From: [Clostridium] innocuum
GTDB lineage: Bacteria; Bacillota_I; Bacilli_A; Erysipelotrichales; Erysipelotrichaceae
DNA length: 64,000 bases
Direction of reading: 5' to 3'
NCBI GenBank assembly: GCA_012317185.1
Contig: CP048838.1
Location: 2,728,001 to 2,792,000 of the forward strand
In this document: piece after piece, positions 18,335-27,083 of the stretch
Layout: every line of letters begins with the position of its first letter
How positions within the stretch are numbered: position 1 is the first letter of the stretch
Notes under the pieces: model-generated
What the model was told of the DNA's origin: nothing
What the model saw: the letters and a program-made list of their open reading frames with translations, nothing else
Databases searched by the model: none
Position numbers and translations under genes: made by a program

Positions 18335-19091
18335 CCACTACTACCTCCCTTTGTTTTTTACTATCATGAAAGAATGTAAGACCGGCAATCACCAAGCCTG
18401 CCAGTGCTACACCGAATACAGGCATTTCCATATATGCAGCTAACAGAAATCCAGCTAACAAGTAAGGAGACAATTCTTTTGTAACAATCATCCTTGCCAG
18501 CATGGCAAACCCGACAGCTGGCAGAATTCCTGCCGCCACATCCATACCATCAATTATAAATTGCGGAATGACTGCCAATACATCCTTAATGACCGGTACC
18601 CCTAAATAAAATGCGACACCAACAACTATTGATAGAATCAATTTATTTCCAATACCTGCAAAACGTGCAACCCATTCTACTTTTTTATAATCTCCTTTTT
18701 TCGCATATGAATCCGCCATATGTGTAGCCCATGTTAAGATAAACATCATTTGCAAATTATCAAAAAGCAGAACAAGAGTCGCAACCGGCACTGCTAGTGC
18801 AACAGCCGCGCCAACTTCCTGCCCCGTAAGAATTACGAAAGATGTCCCAATGATGGCACCAGAAGTGATATCAGGTGGATTGCTGGCACCAATAGGTACA
18901 GCCCCCAAGAAAATAAGCTCTAATGTTGCTCCTACCATGATACCGGTTGTCATATCGCCCAATACCAATCCAACAAGAGGTGCAACGATAATCGGGCGGT
19001 TGTTCATCGTAGATCCCCAATAACAATGCATATAACCAATAAACGCAACCAAAGTTATCAGCAGAGCTTGTATCATTAAATTATCACTCAT
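18318..19091 (-). CDS. PTS mannose-family EIIC component
   Basis: 257-aa polytopic membrane protein forming the sugar channel with EIID. The family pattern GNTTGIMVGATLEL appears here as DMTTGIMVGATLELIFLGAV, followed by GASNPPD. Seven or eight hydrophobic helices are visible. It lies between EIIB and EIID in a five-gene unit with a BtpA-like protein. The substrate is not evident from sequence. Confidence 0.93.
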   Translation of the reverse strand: MSDNLMIQALLITLVAFIGYMHCYWGSTMNNRPIIVAPLVGLVLGDMTTGIMVGATLELIFLGAVPIGASNPPDITSGAIIGTSFVILTGQEVGAAVALAVPVATLVLLFDNLQMMFILTWATHMADSYAKKGDYKKVEWVARFAGIGNKLILSIVVGVAFYLGVPVIKDVLAVIPQFIIDGMDVAAGILPAVGFAMLARMIVTKELSPYLLAGFLLAAYMEMPVFGVALAGLVIAGLTFFHDSKKQREVVVDDNEF

Positions 19092-19112
19092 ATCTTTCTA
19101 CCTCTTTCCTCT

Positions 19113-19586
19113 CTATTTCACAAGATCCAAAGCATTTTGCTTTGAATCACTGGGTACCAGACGGATTTCCAATTCAATTCCTTTATCTCCCAGTATCCTC
19201 AGTTTCTCTATGTCCTCTTCACTTACAAATACTGCTTTTGATATTTGCTTGCGATCCTCTCTAGCCTTCATACCGCCAATATTTATACTTTTAATAGCAG
19301 GAAAACCGCTCGCCAATCGGTATGCATCTTCTACACTTTCCACAATAATAAAGAGTTTATACTTATCTGTAACACCACTATTCAATGCCTTTATAGAGTC
19401 TTCAATGCTTTTCATAACCAGCTTGACACCCGTTGGTTTCGCCATACGCATTGCACTCATTTTCAATTCATCTTTCATTAAATTATCGCTGGCAATTAGA
19501 ATGCAATCAGATTCCAGAAATTTTGTCCATGAAAACGCAACCTGTCCATGCAGTAAACGATGATCAATTCGCAACAGCTTTATCAT
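19113..19586 (-). CDS. PTS mannose-family EIIB component
   Basis: 157-aa cytoplasmic phosphocarrier. The phosphorylatable histidine is His13 in IDHRLLHGQVAF, the signature of the family. It receives the phosphate from the separate EIIA (20336-20752) and gives it to the incoming sugar. Its ATG lies just past the BtpA-like gene's partner region, with a 1-nt gap to that gene upstream, so they are co-translated. Confidence 0.94.
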   Translation of the reverse strand: MIKLLRIDHRLLHGQVAFSWTKFLESDCILIASDNLMKDELKMSAMRMAKPTGVKLVMKSIEDSIKALNSGVTDKYKLFIIVESVEDAYRLASGFPAIKSINIGGMKAREDRKQISKAVFVSEEDIEKLRILGDKGIELEIRLVPSDSKQNALDLVK

Positions 19587-19587
19587 A

Positions 19588-20325
19588 TTACTTACCTCTT
19601 ACTTTCTGAGCAGCCTTCACAATCTCTCTTACATGCTCTTGAGAAACTTCTCCTTCATCCCTATAGTTATCTTTGAAATAACTACCGACAATAGCGCCGT
19701 CTGCATATGCAAACTGCTTTGCCATATTTTCGGGAGTTACACCTGCGCCCACAATCAACGGGAAGTCTCCAATACCGTTGCGGAATTGTATAATCTTATC
19801 GAGTGAGGTTTCCTGTCCTGTGGCATCCTGTGTAACACAGATAGCATCACATCGCTGCATTGCAATCTGCAAATCCTCTTCAATGCTATTTCGTGATAAA
19901 ACTGGCTGATATTTAAACCGTACACCGCCTAACACCATCCCCTGATAGCGTTCACGGTACAGTTTGAAGAATGCATCCAAGGTTGCTTCATCACGCGGTT
20001 TAACATGTCCGACCACTGAATCCAACTGTACAAAGCTTGCACCATATTTTTCAGCTAATTCAAACCCCATGGGATCTACATTCAGACAATTCACGCCATA
20101 CGGAATAACAAGGTTTAGCTTTGAGATATAATCAAGCGCCATTTCCATATGCCGATAATTCCCAAAATAATTTTCAACTATAATGCAGTCCACACCATTT
20201 TCAGCATAGATTGCAATTTCTTCTTTAAAGCGTCTAACAATATCTTCATCACTTGTCCCTTTCAGATGAAGCATTGCCAATATCGGTTTTTCATTTTTAA
20301 ATAAATTTAGAAATTTTCTATTCAT
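19588..20325 (-). CDS. BtpA/SgcQ-family TIM-barrel protein
   Basis: 245 aa with AAAGGAG 5 nt before the ATG at 20325. The pattern ILAMLHLKG near the start, IVENYFGN, IPYGVNCLNVD, FVQLDSVVG and ATGQETSL matches the BtpA family (SgcQ-like), predicted TIM barrels of unknown reaction, sometimes called putative nucleosidases. In cyanobacteria BtpA affects photosystem I; here the position between EIIA and EIIB of a PTS points instead to metabolism of the imported compound. It is the only candidate catabolic enzyme in this operon. Confidence 0.82.
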   Translation of the reverse strand: MNRKFLNLFKNEKPILAMLHLKGTSDEDIVRRFKEEIAIYAENGVDCIIVENYFGNYRHMEMALDYISKLNLVIPYGVNCLNVDPMGFELAEKYGASFVQLDSVVGHVKPRDEATLDAFFKLYRERYQGMVLGGVRFKYQPVLSRNSIEEDLQIAMQRCDAICVTQDATGQETSLDKIIQFRNGIGDFPLIVGAGVTPENMAKQFAYADGAIVGSYFKDNYRDEGEVSQEHVREIVKAAQKVRGK

Positions 20326-20335
20326 ACTTTCTCCT

Positions 20336-20752
20336 TTAAAATTCTTCCCTTTCGCATTCTTTTGACTGCTGAGTAAACTGTATACCACTTTTTGCATCAT
20401 GCAGGATTTGCTCGATATCTGTTTCGTTTAAAGGTGCAGGATGCTCCAAACATACGGAAAGCAGCATGTTTAGATTCATCCCTGAAAATAATCGAACATT
20501 ATCAAGCTTTGTGCATAAATACATTGCTGTAAAGACACTGGCACCATATAAATCAGTCAAGATTACATATTCTGTATTCATATGTGCGGCAATTTCCTTT
20601 TTCAATTTCCTACCGTAGTCCTCTGCAAGACCGCCGGGCTGTAGAGAATAAATCTCAACATCAAATGGAAGCTTTCCAACAATCATTTTTGCTGTATCAT
20701 ATAATCCGCTCGCTAATCCTCCATGTGACGCTAACACAATTTTTCTTTTCAT
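20336..20752 (-). CDS. PTS mannose-family EIIA component
   Basis: 138-aa phosphocarrier receiving phosphate from HPr. The active histidine is His10 in ASHGGLASG. The second motif, DLYGASVF, stands where DLxGGTPxN usually does, a slight divergence. First gene of the operon, with GGAGG before the ATG and a strong promoter at 20794-20822. Confidence 0.92.
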   Translation of the reverse strand: MKRKIVLASHGGLASGLYDTAKMIVGKLPFDVEIYSLQPGGLAEDYGRKLKKEIAAHMNTEYVILTDLYGASVFTAMYLCTKLDNVRLFSGMNLNMLLSVCLEHPAPLNETDIEQILHDAKSGIQFTQQSKECEREEF

Positions 20753-20793
20753 ATTCCATCCTCCAGTTGTATTATATTGTATTAACTAACGAC

Positions 20794-20822
20794 ATTCTAA
20801 CATGTCATGTAACCGCTGTCAA
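20794..20822 (-). promoter_or_regulatory. Promoter of the BtpA-PTS operon with a palindrome in the spacer
   Basis: TTGACA (20817-20822), 17-nt spacer, TAGAAT (20794-20799) on the minus strand. The spacer contains the perfect palindrome ACATGTCATGT (20800-20810). Just downstream, near 20767-20784, lies a direct repeat TTGTATTA-ta-TTGTATTA. Either could be the operator of the divergent GntR protein. Confidence 0.78.
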
Positions 20823-20885
20823 GTACTGTATAAAAAAAGGTGACCGCTATATTTAAAAAATATGATGAAATAATACTATCTGTGA

Positions 20886-20917
20886 TTGCGTTCACACGTA
20901 GAATTCATTATAATGAA
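20886..20917 (+). promoter_or_regulatory. Promoter of the GntR gene, -10 inside a palindrome
   Basis: TTGCGT (20886-20891), 17-nt spacer, TATAAT (20909-20914). The -10 lies within the perfect 14-bp palindrome TTCATTATAATGAA (20904-20917), which could be an autoregulatory operator. Confidence 0.72.
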
Positions 20918-20957
20918 CATAGTGTTAAACGGAATGATAGGATTTATAGGAGGGCCC

Positions 20958-21680
20958 ATGCAGGAAATCAAACAATTAAATGCAATCACACTGCAGGAAC
21001 AGCTATATAATGAATTAGCTACGCAAATAAAGAGTGGAAAGTACAAACCGGGAGATCGCATCCCCCCTGAATTGAAGCTGAGCGAGATATATCGCGTAAG
21101 TCGTGTAACTGTACGAAATGCTATACAACAGCTTGTCAACGAGGACCTACTTATCAAAAAGCATGGAAAAGGAACCTATGTGAAAACACAGGTTTACACA
21201 GAGGAATTCTTCTCAGGTGGAAGTTTTACAGATACATGCTTGCGAATGAAAGCCAAGCCTTCAACACAGATTATAGAAAGTACCGTATGCCATGATGAAA
21301 CTGAAATAAATACGATTTTTGGTACAACTGCACCGTTGATTCGAATAAAACGCGTACGTCTTGTGGACGATGTACCATGTATTGTCGAAGTCGATTTTTT
21401 TCCCGACTCATTTCAATTCCTATTAAAGAAAAAGCTGGAAAAAACATCTCTTCTACATCTCGTCACAAAAGAAACTGGCATGCATCCGGCGAAGTTTGAG
21501 GATTATTTTAAAATTATATTTGCAACCAAGGAATTTGCAAAGCAATTAAATTGTATTGTGGGAACTCCTCTTTTGGAAGTAACCCAGACAGTCTTAACAC
21601 CTGATAATTCTATTATCTATGTGAATAAGCAATATATATTAACTACGAAATACATTTATGCGGTTCGTTCATTAAAATAA
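20958..21680 (+). CDS. GntR-family regulator with UTRA ligand domain
   Basis: 240 aa, start at 20958 with GGAGG 4 nt upstream (an earlier in-frame ATG at 20886 lies in the promoter). Residues about 8-75 are the winged helix (LYNELATQIKSGKYKPGDRIP...VSRVTVRNAIQQL...KKHGKGTYV); residues about 95-235 are a UTRA effector domain (FFPDSF, TQTVLTPDNS). HutC-subfamily members usually bind a sugar phosphate or similar. It is divergent from the PTS operon and is its likely regulator. Confidence 0.92.
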   Translation: MQEIKQLNAITLQEQLYNELATQIKSGKYKPGDRIPPELKLSEIYRVSRVTVRNAIQQLVNEDLLIKKHGKGTYVKTQVYTEEFFSGGSFTDTCLRMKAKPSTQIIESTVCHDETEINTIFGTTAPLIRIKRVRLVDDVPCIVEVDFFPDSFQFLLKKKLEKTSLLHLVTKETGMHPAKFEDYFKIIFATKEFAKQLNCIVGTPLLEVTQTVLTPDNSIIYVNKQYILTTKYIYAVRSLK

Positions 21681-21714
21681 CAGACAGCCTATCTGAAACA
21701 GGCTGTCTGTTATT
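21676..21714 (+). terminator. Terminator of the GntR gene
   Basis: AATAACAGACAGCCT / AGGCTGTCTGTTATT, a 15-bp stem with a 9-nt loop, overlapping the stop codon and ending in ATTTTACTT. Confidence 0.9.
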
Positions 21715-21767
21715 TTACTTACGTTTTCTTTACAAACACAGCATTGGCAAAATGCTTTTTTCAATCA

Positions 21768-22622
21768 TCAATTTCTTATTTCCTCCGGGAAAAGCGTTAC
21801 CACCATTACCTGCGGCCGGTTATTGATCCGCTGCGGTGCCCGACTGTTTCCGAGCCCTCTCGATACGACCATGGTACACCCCTTATGTTCATAGATTCCA
21901 TCCGTATAGGAAGGAAAGATTCCCTGATCCGGCGCATACAGCGCCCCCAGCTTCGGTACTACAATCTGACCGCCATGTGCATGTCCGCAGAATGCCAGGG
22001 ATACGCCCTCCTTTGCATAATCCGCAAAATGCTCCGGACGATGAGAGAGCAGGATAGAAAAGGATGTATCTACGGTCTGCATGAGGTTATGCAGATTCAT
22101 GAAATACCGATCCGATGCATAGGGATAGAATTTTTTATCCTTCAGCCCCAGAATGGATATGCTTTCCTCCTTGCGCGACAGCTCCAGCTTGCTGTTCTCC
22201 AATACCTGCACCCCGTAATCCAGCAGCACCTGCTTCAAATGCGGATATATGGGGGAAACCGCTTCATGATTTCCCGGCACATAATACACCGGTGCCACTG
22301 TAACCGCCTGTTTTATCAGCTGTACAACCGGCTGCATTGTATTCTTTGCAGTTCTGCGCCGATCGATCAAATCTCCTGTGATAACAATGATGTCCGGTGC
22401 ACTCATACGGATTTTGCGAAGCAGATGCTTTTGATGATACCCAAAGCGTGTAGTATGCAGATCGGACAGCTGTACAATTCGAAATCCCGCAAAAGAGGCA
22501 GGAAGCTTCGCACTGCGCACCCGCAGATGACATACATCCAGACAGCGGTTCTCATGATACGAGAGTGCGAGTGCTGCGGCAGTGAATGCAGCCCCGGCCA
22601 CCGTATATGTTTTTTTCTTCAT
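21768..22622 (-). CDS. YkuE-like calcineurin-type metallophosphoesterase
   Basis: 284 aa with GGAGG 7 nt before the ATG at 22622. An N-terminal hydrophobic helix (about 5-20) anchors or exports the protein. Metal-binding motifs are in order: LSDLHTTRFG, GDLIDRR, PGNHE, LSHRPEHF and GHAHGGQ, all intact. YkuE of Bacillus is a cell-wall-located phosphodiesterase-like member; the substrate here is unknown. It is divergent from the PfkB kinase gene. Confidence 0.88.
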   Translation of the reverse strand: MKKKTYTVAGAAFTAAALALSYHENRCLDVCHLRVRSAKLPASFAGFRIVQLSDLHTTRFGYHQKHLLRKIRMSAPDIIVITGDLIDRRRTAKNTMQPVVQLIKQAVTVAPVYYVPGNHEAVSPIYPHLKQVLLDYGVQVLENSKLELSRKEESISILGLKDKKFYPYASDRYFMNLHNLMQTVDTSFSILLSHRPEHFADYAKEGVSLAFCGHAHGGQIVVPKLGALYAPDQGIFPSYTDGIYEHKGCTMVVSRGLGNSRAPQRINNRPQVMVVTLFPEEIRN

Positions 22623-22671
22623 ATGATTTCCTCCTTGCCTGATTTGCGATATAATACCTGTGGTGATACAT

Positions 22672-23571
22672 ATGAAACAGCATATTGCATTCATCGGCTC
22701 CAGTGTGGCCGATGTCATCATTAGAATTCCTCATCTTCCTGTACGACAGGAGGATATCAATATCGAATCACAGACGCTTTCCCTTGGCGGCTGTGCCTTT
22801 AATGCCGCATGGATGTGCCGTTTGCTTGGTGGTGACCCGCTATTCTTTTCTCCGGTAGGTACCGGAATCTACGGTGACTTTGTCCGCCGCCAGCTACAGG
22901 AACACAGGATTGACATTCTGCTGGAAAGCAAGGAAGAAAACGGTTGCTGTTTCTGTCTGGTGGAGTCAGATGGTGAGCGCACCTTTCTCAGCCACCATGG
23001 TGCGGAATACCGATTTCAGAAGGAATGGTTCTCCCTGCTGGATTCCTATGGTGTTGATACCGTCTATGTGTGCGGTCTGGAGCTGGAAGAGAAAACTGGC
23101 ATATACATTCTCGATTATCTGCAAAAGCATCCGCAGCTTATCATCTATTTTGCCCCCGGTCCACGACTGTCCGCACTTTCGCAAGGCTGTATCAAGACGC
23201 TGTTCAACCTGCACTGCATACTGCATCTAAATGAAGAGGAAGCCTGCAGCTTTACCGGCTGTCCGACTGCTCAACAGGCCGCAGAAAGTCTCTATGAACG
23301 TACACACAATATCGTTATCATCACCCTTGGCTCACGAGGATGTCTGCTGCTGCAGGAAGGAAAATGTACACACATTCCTACAGAAGCGGTTCAAATTCAG
23401 GATACAATCGGTGCCGGAGATGCCCATATCGGCAGCATCATCGCGTTGCGCGAGCAGGGCTATAGCTGGCAGGATACGCTTCGCATTGCCAATCGCATTT
23501 GCGGATATATCGTTTCCATACCGGGCGCCCTTATACATGAAGATGAGCTGACAGCCCTGTCCCTATTCTGA
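22672..23571 (+). CDS. PfkB-family carbohydrate/nucleoside kinase
   Basis: 299 aa. Signature 1 is in LSLGGCAFNAAWMCRLLGG; signature 2 with the catalytic Asp is DTIGAGDAHIG. Members phosphorylate ribose, adenosine, fructose or related compounds; sequence alone does not fix the substrate. The ATG at 22672 is used with a weak GGTG site; GTG codons 9-12 nt upstream are alternatives. It ends 9 nt inside the 3' end of the convergent carbonic anhydrase gene. Confidence 0.87.
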   Translation: MKQHIAFIGSSVADVIIRIPHLPVRQEDINIESQTLSLGGCAFNAAWMCRLLGGDPLFFSPVGTGIYGDFVRRQLQEHRIDILLESKEENGCCFCLVESDGERTFLSHHGAEYRFQKEWFSLLDSYGVDTVYVCGLELEEKTGIYILDYLQKHPQLIIYFAPGPRLSALSQGCIKTLFNLHCILHLNEEEACSFTGCPTAQQAAESLYERTHNIVIITLGSRGCLLLQEGKCTHIPTEAVQIQDTIGAGDAHIGSIIALREQGYSWQDTLRIANRICGYIVSIPGALIHEDELTALSLF

Positions 23572-24108
23572 AACACTGCTCAGCTTGCCACTGGTGGAAT
23601 CCATCATAAATCCGTAAATACGCACATCCTTTGGTATGAGAGGATGTTTTTTTAACAGCTCCACACTCTTTGCCACACTCACACAGCCATCATCAAAGCC
23701 CTCCAGCCAGCGGTCAAAATCAATTCCGCAGTATCGCAGAGATTCAATGGCGTTGTTCGAAATACCGCGCTTACGCATATTCTCCAGCAAATTTTCGGCA
23801 TCCATATGCTGTACACCGCAATCCGTGTGACCGATTACCAGAATTTCCTCCACACCCAGTTCATAAATGGCAATCAAAAGACTTCGTACAACACTGCCAA
23901 AAGGATGTGTAATAACTCCTCCTGCGTTCTTTATAATTTTTGCATCGCCGTTTTTTATACCAAGTGCTGCCGGCAGCAGCTCAATCAGCCGCGTATCCAT
24001 ACAGGTAACGATAGCCAGACGCCGATCCGGATATTTGCTTGTTTGATAAGGCTCATAGCCCTTGTTCTTTACAAATTCCTCATTGTAGCTCAGAAGATCT
24101 TCAATCAC
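23563..24108 (-). CDS. Beta-class carbonic anhydrase
   Basis: 181 aa, GTG start at 24108 with GGAGG 7 nt upstream. Hydrates CO2 to bicarbonate, the substrate of carbamoyl-phosphate synthase and carboxylases. Zinc ligands appear as TCMDTR (Cys36) and GHTDCG (His and Cys); the catalytic Asp-Arg pair is in CMDTR. Length and motifs fit the short beta-class group found in Firmicutes. It follows the surface-protein gene by 29 nt and may share its transcript. Confidence 0.88.
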   Translation of the reverse strand: MIEDLLSYNEEFVKNKGYEPYQTSKYPDRRLAIVTCMDTRLIELLPAALGIKNGDAKIIKNAGGVITHPFGSVVRSLLIAIYELGVEEILVIGHTDCGVQHMDAENLLENMRKRGISNNAIESLRYCGIDFDRWLEGFDDGCVSVAKSVELLKKHPLIPKDVRIYGFMMDSTSGKLSSVSE

Positions 24109-24137
24109 TGACCTTCCTCCTTTCACATGTGTGAGCA

Positions 24138-24878
24138 TTATACCATGAAATCATCAAGGAATTGTGTGAGACTTTGTTTTCTGAAAAAGTAAATCAGCCA
24201 GGCGAACAGACCCAGCACCGCCATGATAAAACAGAAGGCAAAGGTGTAATCCTCCTGCGTTTGTTTAACCGGTTCCAGATGAAGCGTCAGCACATAGCTG
24301 CGATTATAGTTGTATGGTGTTATCGCAAAGGTCACATCCTCCTTCAAGTGGTAATCCTTTTCCTTTTCATCCAGATGCAGACGATATGTGCCTATTGGCA
24401 GCTTCTGCAGTTCAATACTGTCCCTGTCACTGGTGATATTCCGAAGCTTCTTCCCCTGCTCATCCAGCAGCTCCATGGAAACATGGGATATTTTTTCATC
24501 ATTCTCCTGCCGGATACGAAGCTTTACCGTCCCCAGCATACGTTCATTTACAACCTTCCAGCTTTGCTTCTTCTCCTGTGTTCCATCATATACAAAGCTG
24601 ATGCGCTGTTTTGTTTTCTGATAGCCATAATCTGTCTGCGTCTGGATGAGCTGATATTCTCCGTAATCAAGATCATGTAAAACGATTCTGCCCGTTTTAT
24701 CACTGGTCAGCTCCTGCAGAGGCTCCCCATAGCTGATAAGCTGAAATGCGGCTCCCTCAAGGGGTTTTCCGGTATCATCCTGTACCTGAACCACCCCCTG
24801 TACCACTTCTTCCTTAGCCTGCACAGGGGTTAGAAATACAGATATACAAACTCCACACAGGACACATGCTTTGATCAT
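24138..24878 (-). CDS. Membrane-anchored surface protein with SpaA/CnaB-like domains
   Basis: 246 aa. The ATG at 24878 has GAGGTGATAG upstream. A signal peptide covers residues about 1-21; a prealbumin-like (SpaA/CnaB) domain follows at about 28-105 (GVVQVQDDTGKPLEGAAFQL...TDKTGRIVLHDLDYGEYQLIQT pattern), then a second such unit at about 110-200. A C-terminal helix (about 212-232) with basic residues after it anchors the protein; there is no LPXTG motif. Role unknown, probably at the cell surface. Confidence 0.78.
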   Translation of the reverse strand: MIKACVLCGVCISVFLTPVQAKEEVVQGVVQVQDDTGKPLEGAAFQLISYGEPLQELTSDKTGRIVLHDLDYGEYQLIQTQTDYGYQKTKQRISFVYDGTQEKKQSWKVVNERMLGTVKLRIRQENDEKISHVSMELLDEQGKKLRNITSDRDSIELQKLPIGTYRLHLDEKEKDYHLKEDVTFAITPYNYNRSYVLTLHLEPVKQTQEDYTFAFCFIMAVLGLFAWLIYFFRKQSLTQFLDDFMV

Positions 24879-24939
24879 CGCTATCACCTCAATCTATCCT
24901 ATGTGAGGTGTTCATGTTTTAAGCCTGATTTTCATCGAC

Positions 24940-24973
24940 AAAAAAAGACTGCGGAATATTCTCCCCAGTCTTC
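24940..24973 (-). terminator. Terminator of the 132-aa gene
   Basis: AAGACTG / CAGTCTT stem followed on the minus strand by seven T, 15 nt past the stop at 24988. Confidence 0.85.
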
Positions 24974-24987
24974 TCAGCTCCTCGCTT

Positions 24988-25386
24988 TTACTCACCTTGC
25001 GGTGTTACATCCTGATCCAGCATTGCACGAAGCAGCGCAACGACTTCCTGATTCGTTTTTTCTCTGGCCTCTACGATCTCCAAAATCGGTTTCGTTCGAA
25101 TGGCAGTCAGCTCCTCATTCAGATCATGCGGTATTTTCTCAATTGCCGAAAATGCCTCCTGCAGATATTCCTTCTGCTGTAAAATTGTATCAATCCTTGT
25201 TAGGATATCCTTCTTATTATTTGTCTCCAAAGTCTTTTCCTCCATGTTTTCCGGCGGCGTAAACAGACAGATGCAGGATGCTGTCACATAGTACGCCCTG
25301 CCTTTTTTCACCAGTCCTCTTGCTCGGCGCTCATAGGTATTTTGCAGATGAACACCCTGCTCATCAATGACCTCTATACGCTTCAT
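24988..25386 (-). CDS. Hypothetical protein with RRXRR-like N-terminus
   Basis: 132 aa. The first 45 residues (IEVIDEQGVHLQNTYERRARGLVKKGRAYYV) resemble a conserved Clostridia/Firmicute N-terminal motif in which an Arg-rich segment is followed by KKGRA; it recalls the RRXRR domain seen beside HNH nucleases, but no nuclease part is present. The rest is predicted coiled-coil helix. No signal peptide. Stands alone with its own terminator; function not recognised. Confidence 0.65.
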   Translation of the reverse strand: MKRIEVIDEQGVHLQNTYERRARGLVKKGRAYYVTASCICLFTPPENMEEKTLETNNKKDILTRIDTILQQKEYLQEAFSAIEKIPHDLNEELTAIRTKPILEIVEAREKTNQEVVALLRAMLDQDVTPQGE

Positions 25387-25518
25387 TTTCTCATCCTCTT
25401 TGTACCTTCGTCTTTTTATGATGGGTGTCTCCCCCTGTACAGCTTAACCATACCCCGTATACTTTGATAATGCAAGCTTTTTTCTTGTTTTTTTAGCCAA
25501 CCAGCATCACGGTATAAG

Positions 25519-25547
25519 AAAACCGCAGACCCAAACAATCTGCGGTT
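25519..25547 (-). terminator. Terminator of the amino-acid ABC operon
   Basis: CCGCAGA / TCTGCGG stem with a 9-nt loop just past the stop of the binding-protein gene, followed by TTTTCTT on the minus strand. Confidence 0.85.
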
Positions 25548-25553
25548 ATGTTG

Positions 25554-26333
25554 CTATTTAAAATACTTCTTTACCAACTCATCCATCTTTCCGTTTTCCT
25601 TCATCGTTTTGATGGCTTTGTTGAATTCATCCTTCAATTTGTTGTCCTTCTGGAAAATCATTGCATTACCCGCAAGCTCAGCACCGGCTTCAAACTTGTA
25701 GTAGCTCAAATCTTCGTTATCTGCCGCAAGCTCCTCTGCTACTGCTTTTTCAACGACCATGGCATCAATGACTCCCTTTTTCATTTCCAGTACCATATCG
25801 GAATAAGCCTTTCTCTTGTCCAGCTTCAGCTTATATTCATCCTGCAGAGAGTTCAGAATGGATTCCTGAATGGTACCCATCTGCGTACCGATTTTCTTTC
25901 CTTTGATATCCTCTGTTTTTTTCATACCGCTGCTCTTCATTGTCAGCACATAGTTCTGTGCATCCTCTCCTGCATAGTATACATCAGAGAAATCCACCTG
26001 CTTTGCACGCTCCTCGGTATACGTGATGCCTGCAATACCGATATCTGCTTTTCCCTGTTTTACTGAAGGCACGATACCGTCAAAATCAACATCCTCCCAT
26101 TTCACGGTATAGCCTGCCAGTTTGGCAGCCTCATTCATAACGTCGATATCAAACCCGTACAGATTTCCCTTTTCATCCACCATCTCATATGGCTTGTAGC
26201 CGGAATTTGTATAAACGGTCAGCTCCTTCTTCGCCGTATCGCTTCCCTCTCCTGCTCCATCATCCTTGCTGCCGCAGCCCGCAAGTCCAGCCATCATAAC
26301 AACAGCCATCAATCCAGTCAGTAACTTTTTCAT
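25554..26333 (-). CDS. Amino-acid ABC transporter substrate-binding lipoprotein
   Basis: 259 aa, family 3 extracellular solute-binding protein. Residues 1-20 form a lipoprotein signal with lipobox LAGC (Cys20). The family signature is GFDIDVMNEAAKLAG, followed by GIAGITYTEERAKQVDFSDVYY. It delivers an amino acid to the permease encoded upstream. Likely a polar or basic amino acid; the T-box leader may name arginine (see the leader entry). Last of three genes. Confidence 0.93.
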   Translation of the reverse strand: MKKLLTGLMAVVMMAGLAGCGSKDDGAGEGSDTAKKELTVYTNSGYKPYEMVDEKGNLYGFDIDVMNEAAKLAGYTVKWEDVDFDGIVPSVKQGKADIGIAGITYTEERAKQVDFSDVYYAGEDAQNYVLTMKSSGMKKTEDIKGKKIGTQMGTIQESILNSLQDEYKLKLDKRKAYSDMVLEMKKGVIDAMVVEKAVAEELAADNEDLSYYKFEAGAELAGNAMIFQKDNKLKDEFNKAIKTMKENGKMDELVKKYFK

Positions 26334-26357
26334 CTTCTATTTCCTCTCTTTCCTTTT

Positions 26358-27083
26358 CTATATCATTTTTGACAGAAATTCCTTTGCCCTTGCCGTTTTC
26401 GGCTCTTCAAAGAACTCTGCTGCCTTACTGCATTCCTCAATATTTCCCTTATCCATGTAGATGACATAATCCGCAACCTTTTTGGCAAAGTTCATCTCAT
26501 GAGTCACAACAATCATCGTAATACCGGTATGGTTCAAATCCTGAAGAACCTTCAGTACCTCACCGGTCATTTCCGGGTCCAGGGCGCTCGTCGGCTCATC
26601 AAACAGCAGGACATCCGGCTCCATCGCCAATGCTCTCGCTATCGCACATCGCTGCTTTTCACCACCGGACAGCTGATGCGGATAAGCGTCTGCACGATGC
26701 CGTAAGCCGACCTTTTCCAAAAGGGAGAGTCCCTTCGCTCTGGCTTCCTCCGCGTTCATCTTTTTCACCTTGCGAAGTGCATACGTAACATTGTCAATGG
26801 CTTTCATGTGATCAAACAAATTGAAATTCTGGAAAACCATTCCGATTTTTTCACGGACACGTGCCAAATCTGTTTTCGGATCATTGATTTTTGTTTCATT
26901 GTAAAATATATCCCCGCTGGTCGGTACCTCCAGCATATTCAGACAGCGAATGAAGGTTGACTTTCCTCCGCCACTGCTGCCGATAATAGCATAGGTTTTT
27001 CCATCCTCGAAGGTAAAATTGACATCGAAGAGAACCTTTACACTATCACCGTAATTCTTATATAAATGCTCTACTCTAATCAT
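26358..27083 (-). CDS. Amino-acid ABC transporter ATP-binding protein
   Basis: 241 aa. Walker A GSSGGGKST, Q-loop in MVFQNFNLF, signature LSGGEKQRCAIARAL, Walker B DVLLFDEPTSALDPE and switch histidine in VTHEMNFA are all intact. It belongs to the polar amino-acid uptake group (GlnQ/ArtP type). It overlaps the permease gene upstream by 8 nt. Confidence 0.95.
   Translation of the reverse strand: MIRVEHLYKNYGDSVKVLFDVNFTFEDGKTYAIIGSSGGGKSTFIRCLNMLEVPTSGDIFYNETKINDPKTDLARVREKIGMVFQNFNLFDHMKAIDNVTYALRKVKKMNAEEARAKGLSLLEKVGLRHRADAYPHQLSGGEKQRCAIARALAMEPDVLLFDEPTSALDPEMTGEVLKVLQDLNHTGITMIVVTHEMNFAKKVADYVIYMDKGNIEECSKAAEFFEEPKTARAKEFLSKMI

Noticed and set aside
20521..20856. Plus-strand frames across the EIIA start and promoter
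   Set aside because: They cover the TTGACA-17-TAGAAT promoter of the PTS operon and lack ribosome sites.
21744..22724. 326-codon plus-strand frame opposite the metallophosphoesterase
   Set aside because: Antisense shadow of a gene with all metallophosphoesterase motifs.
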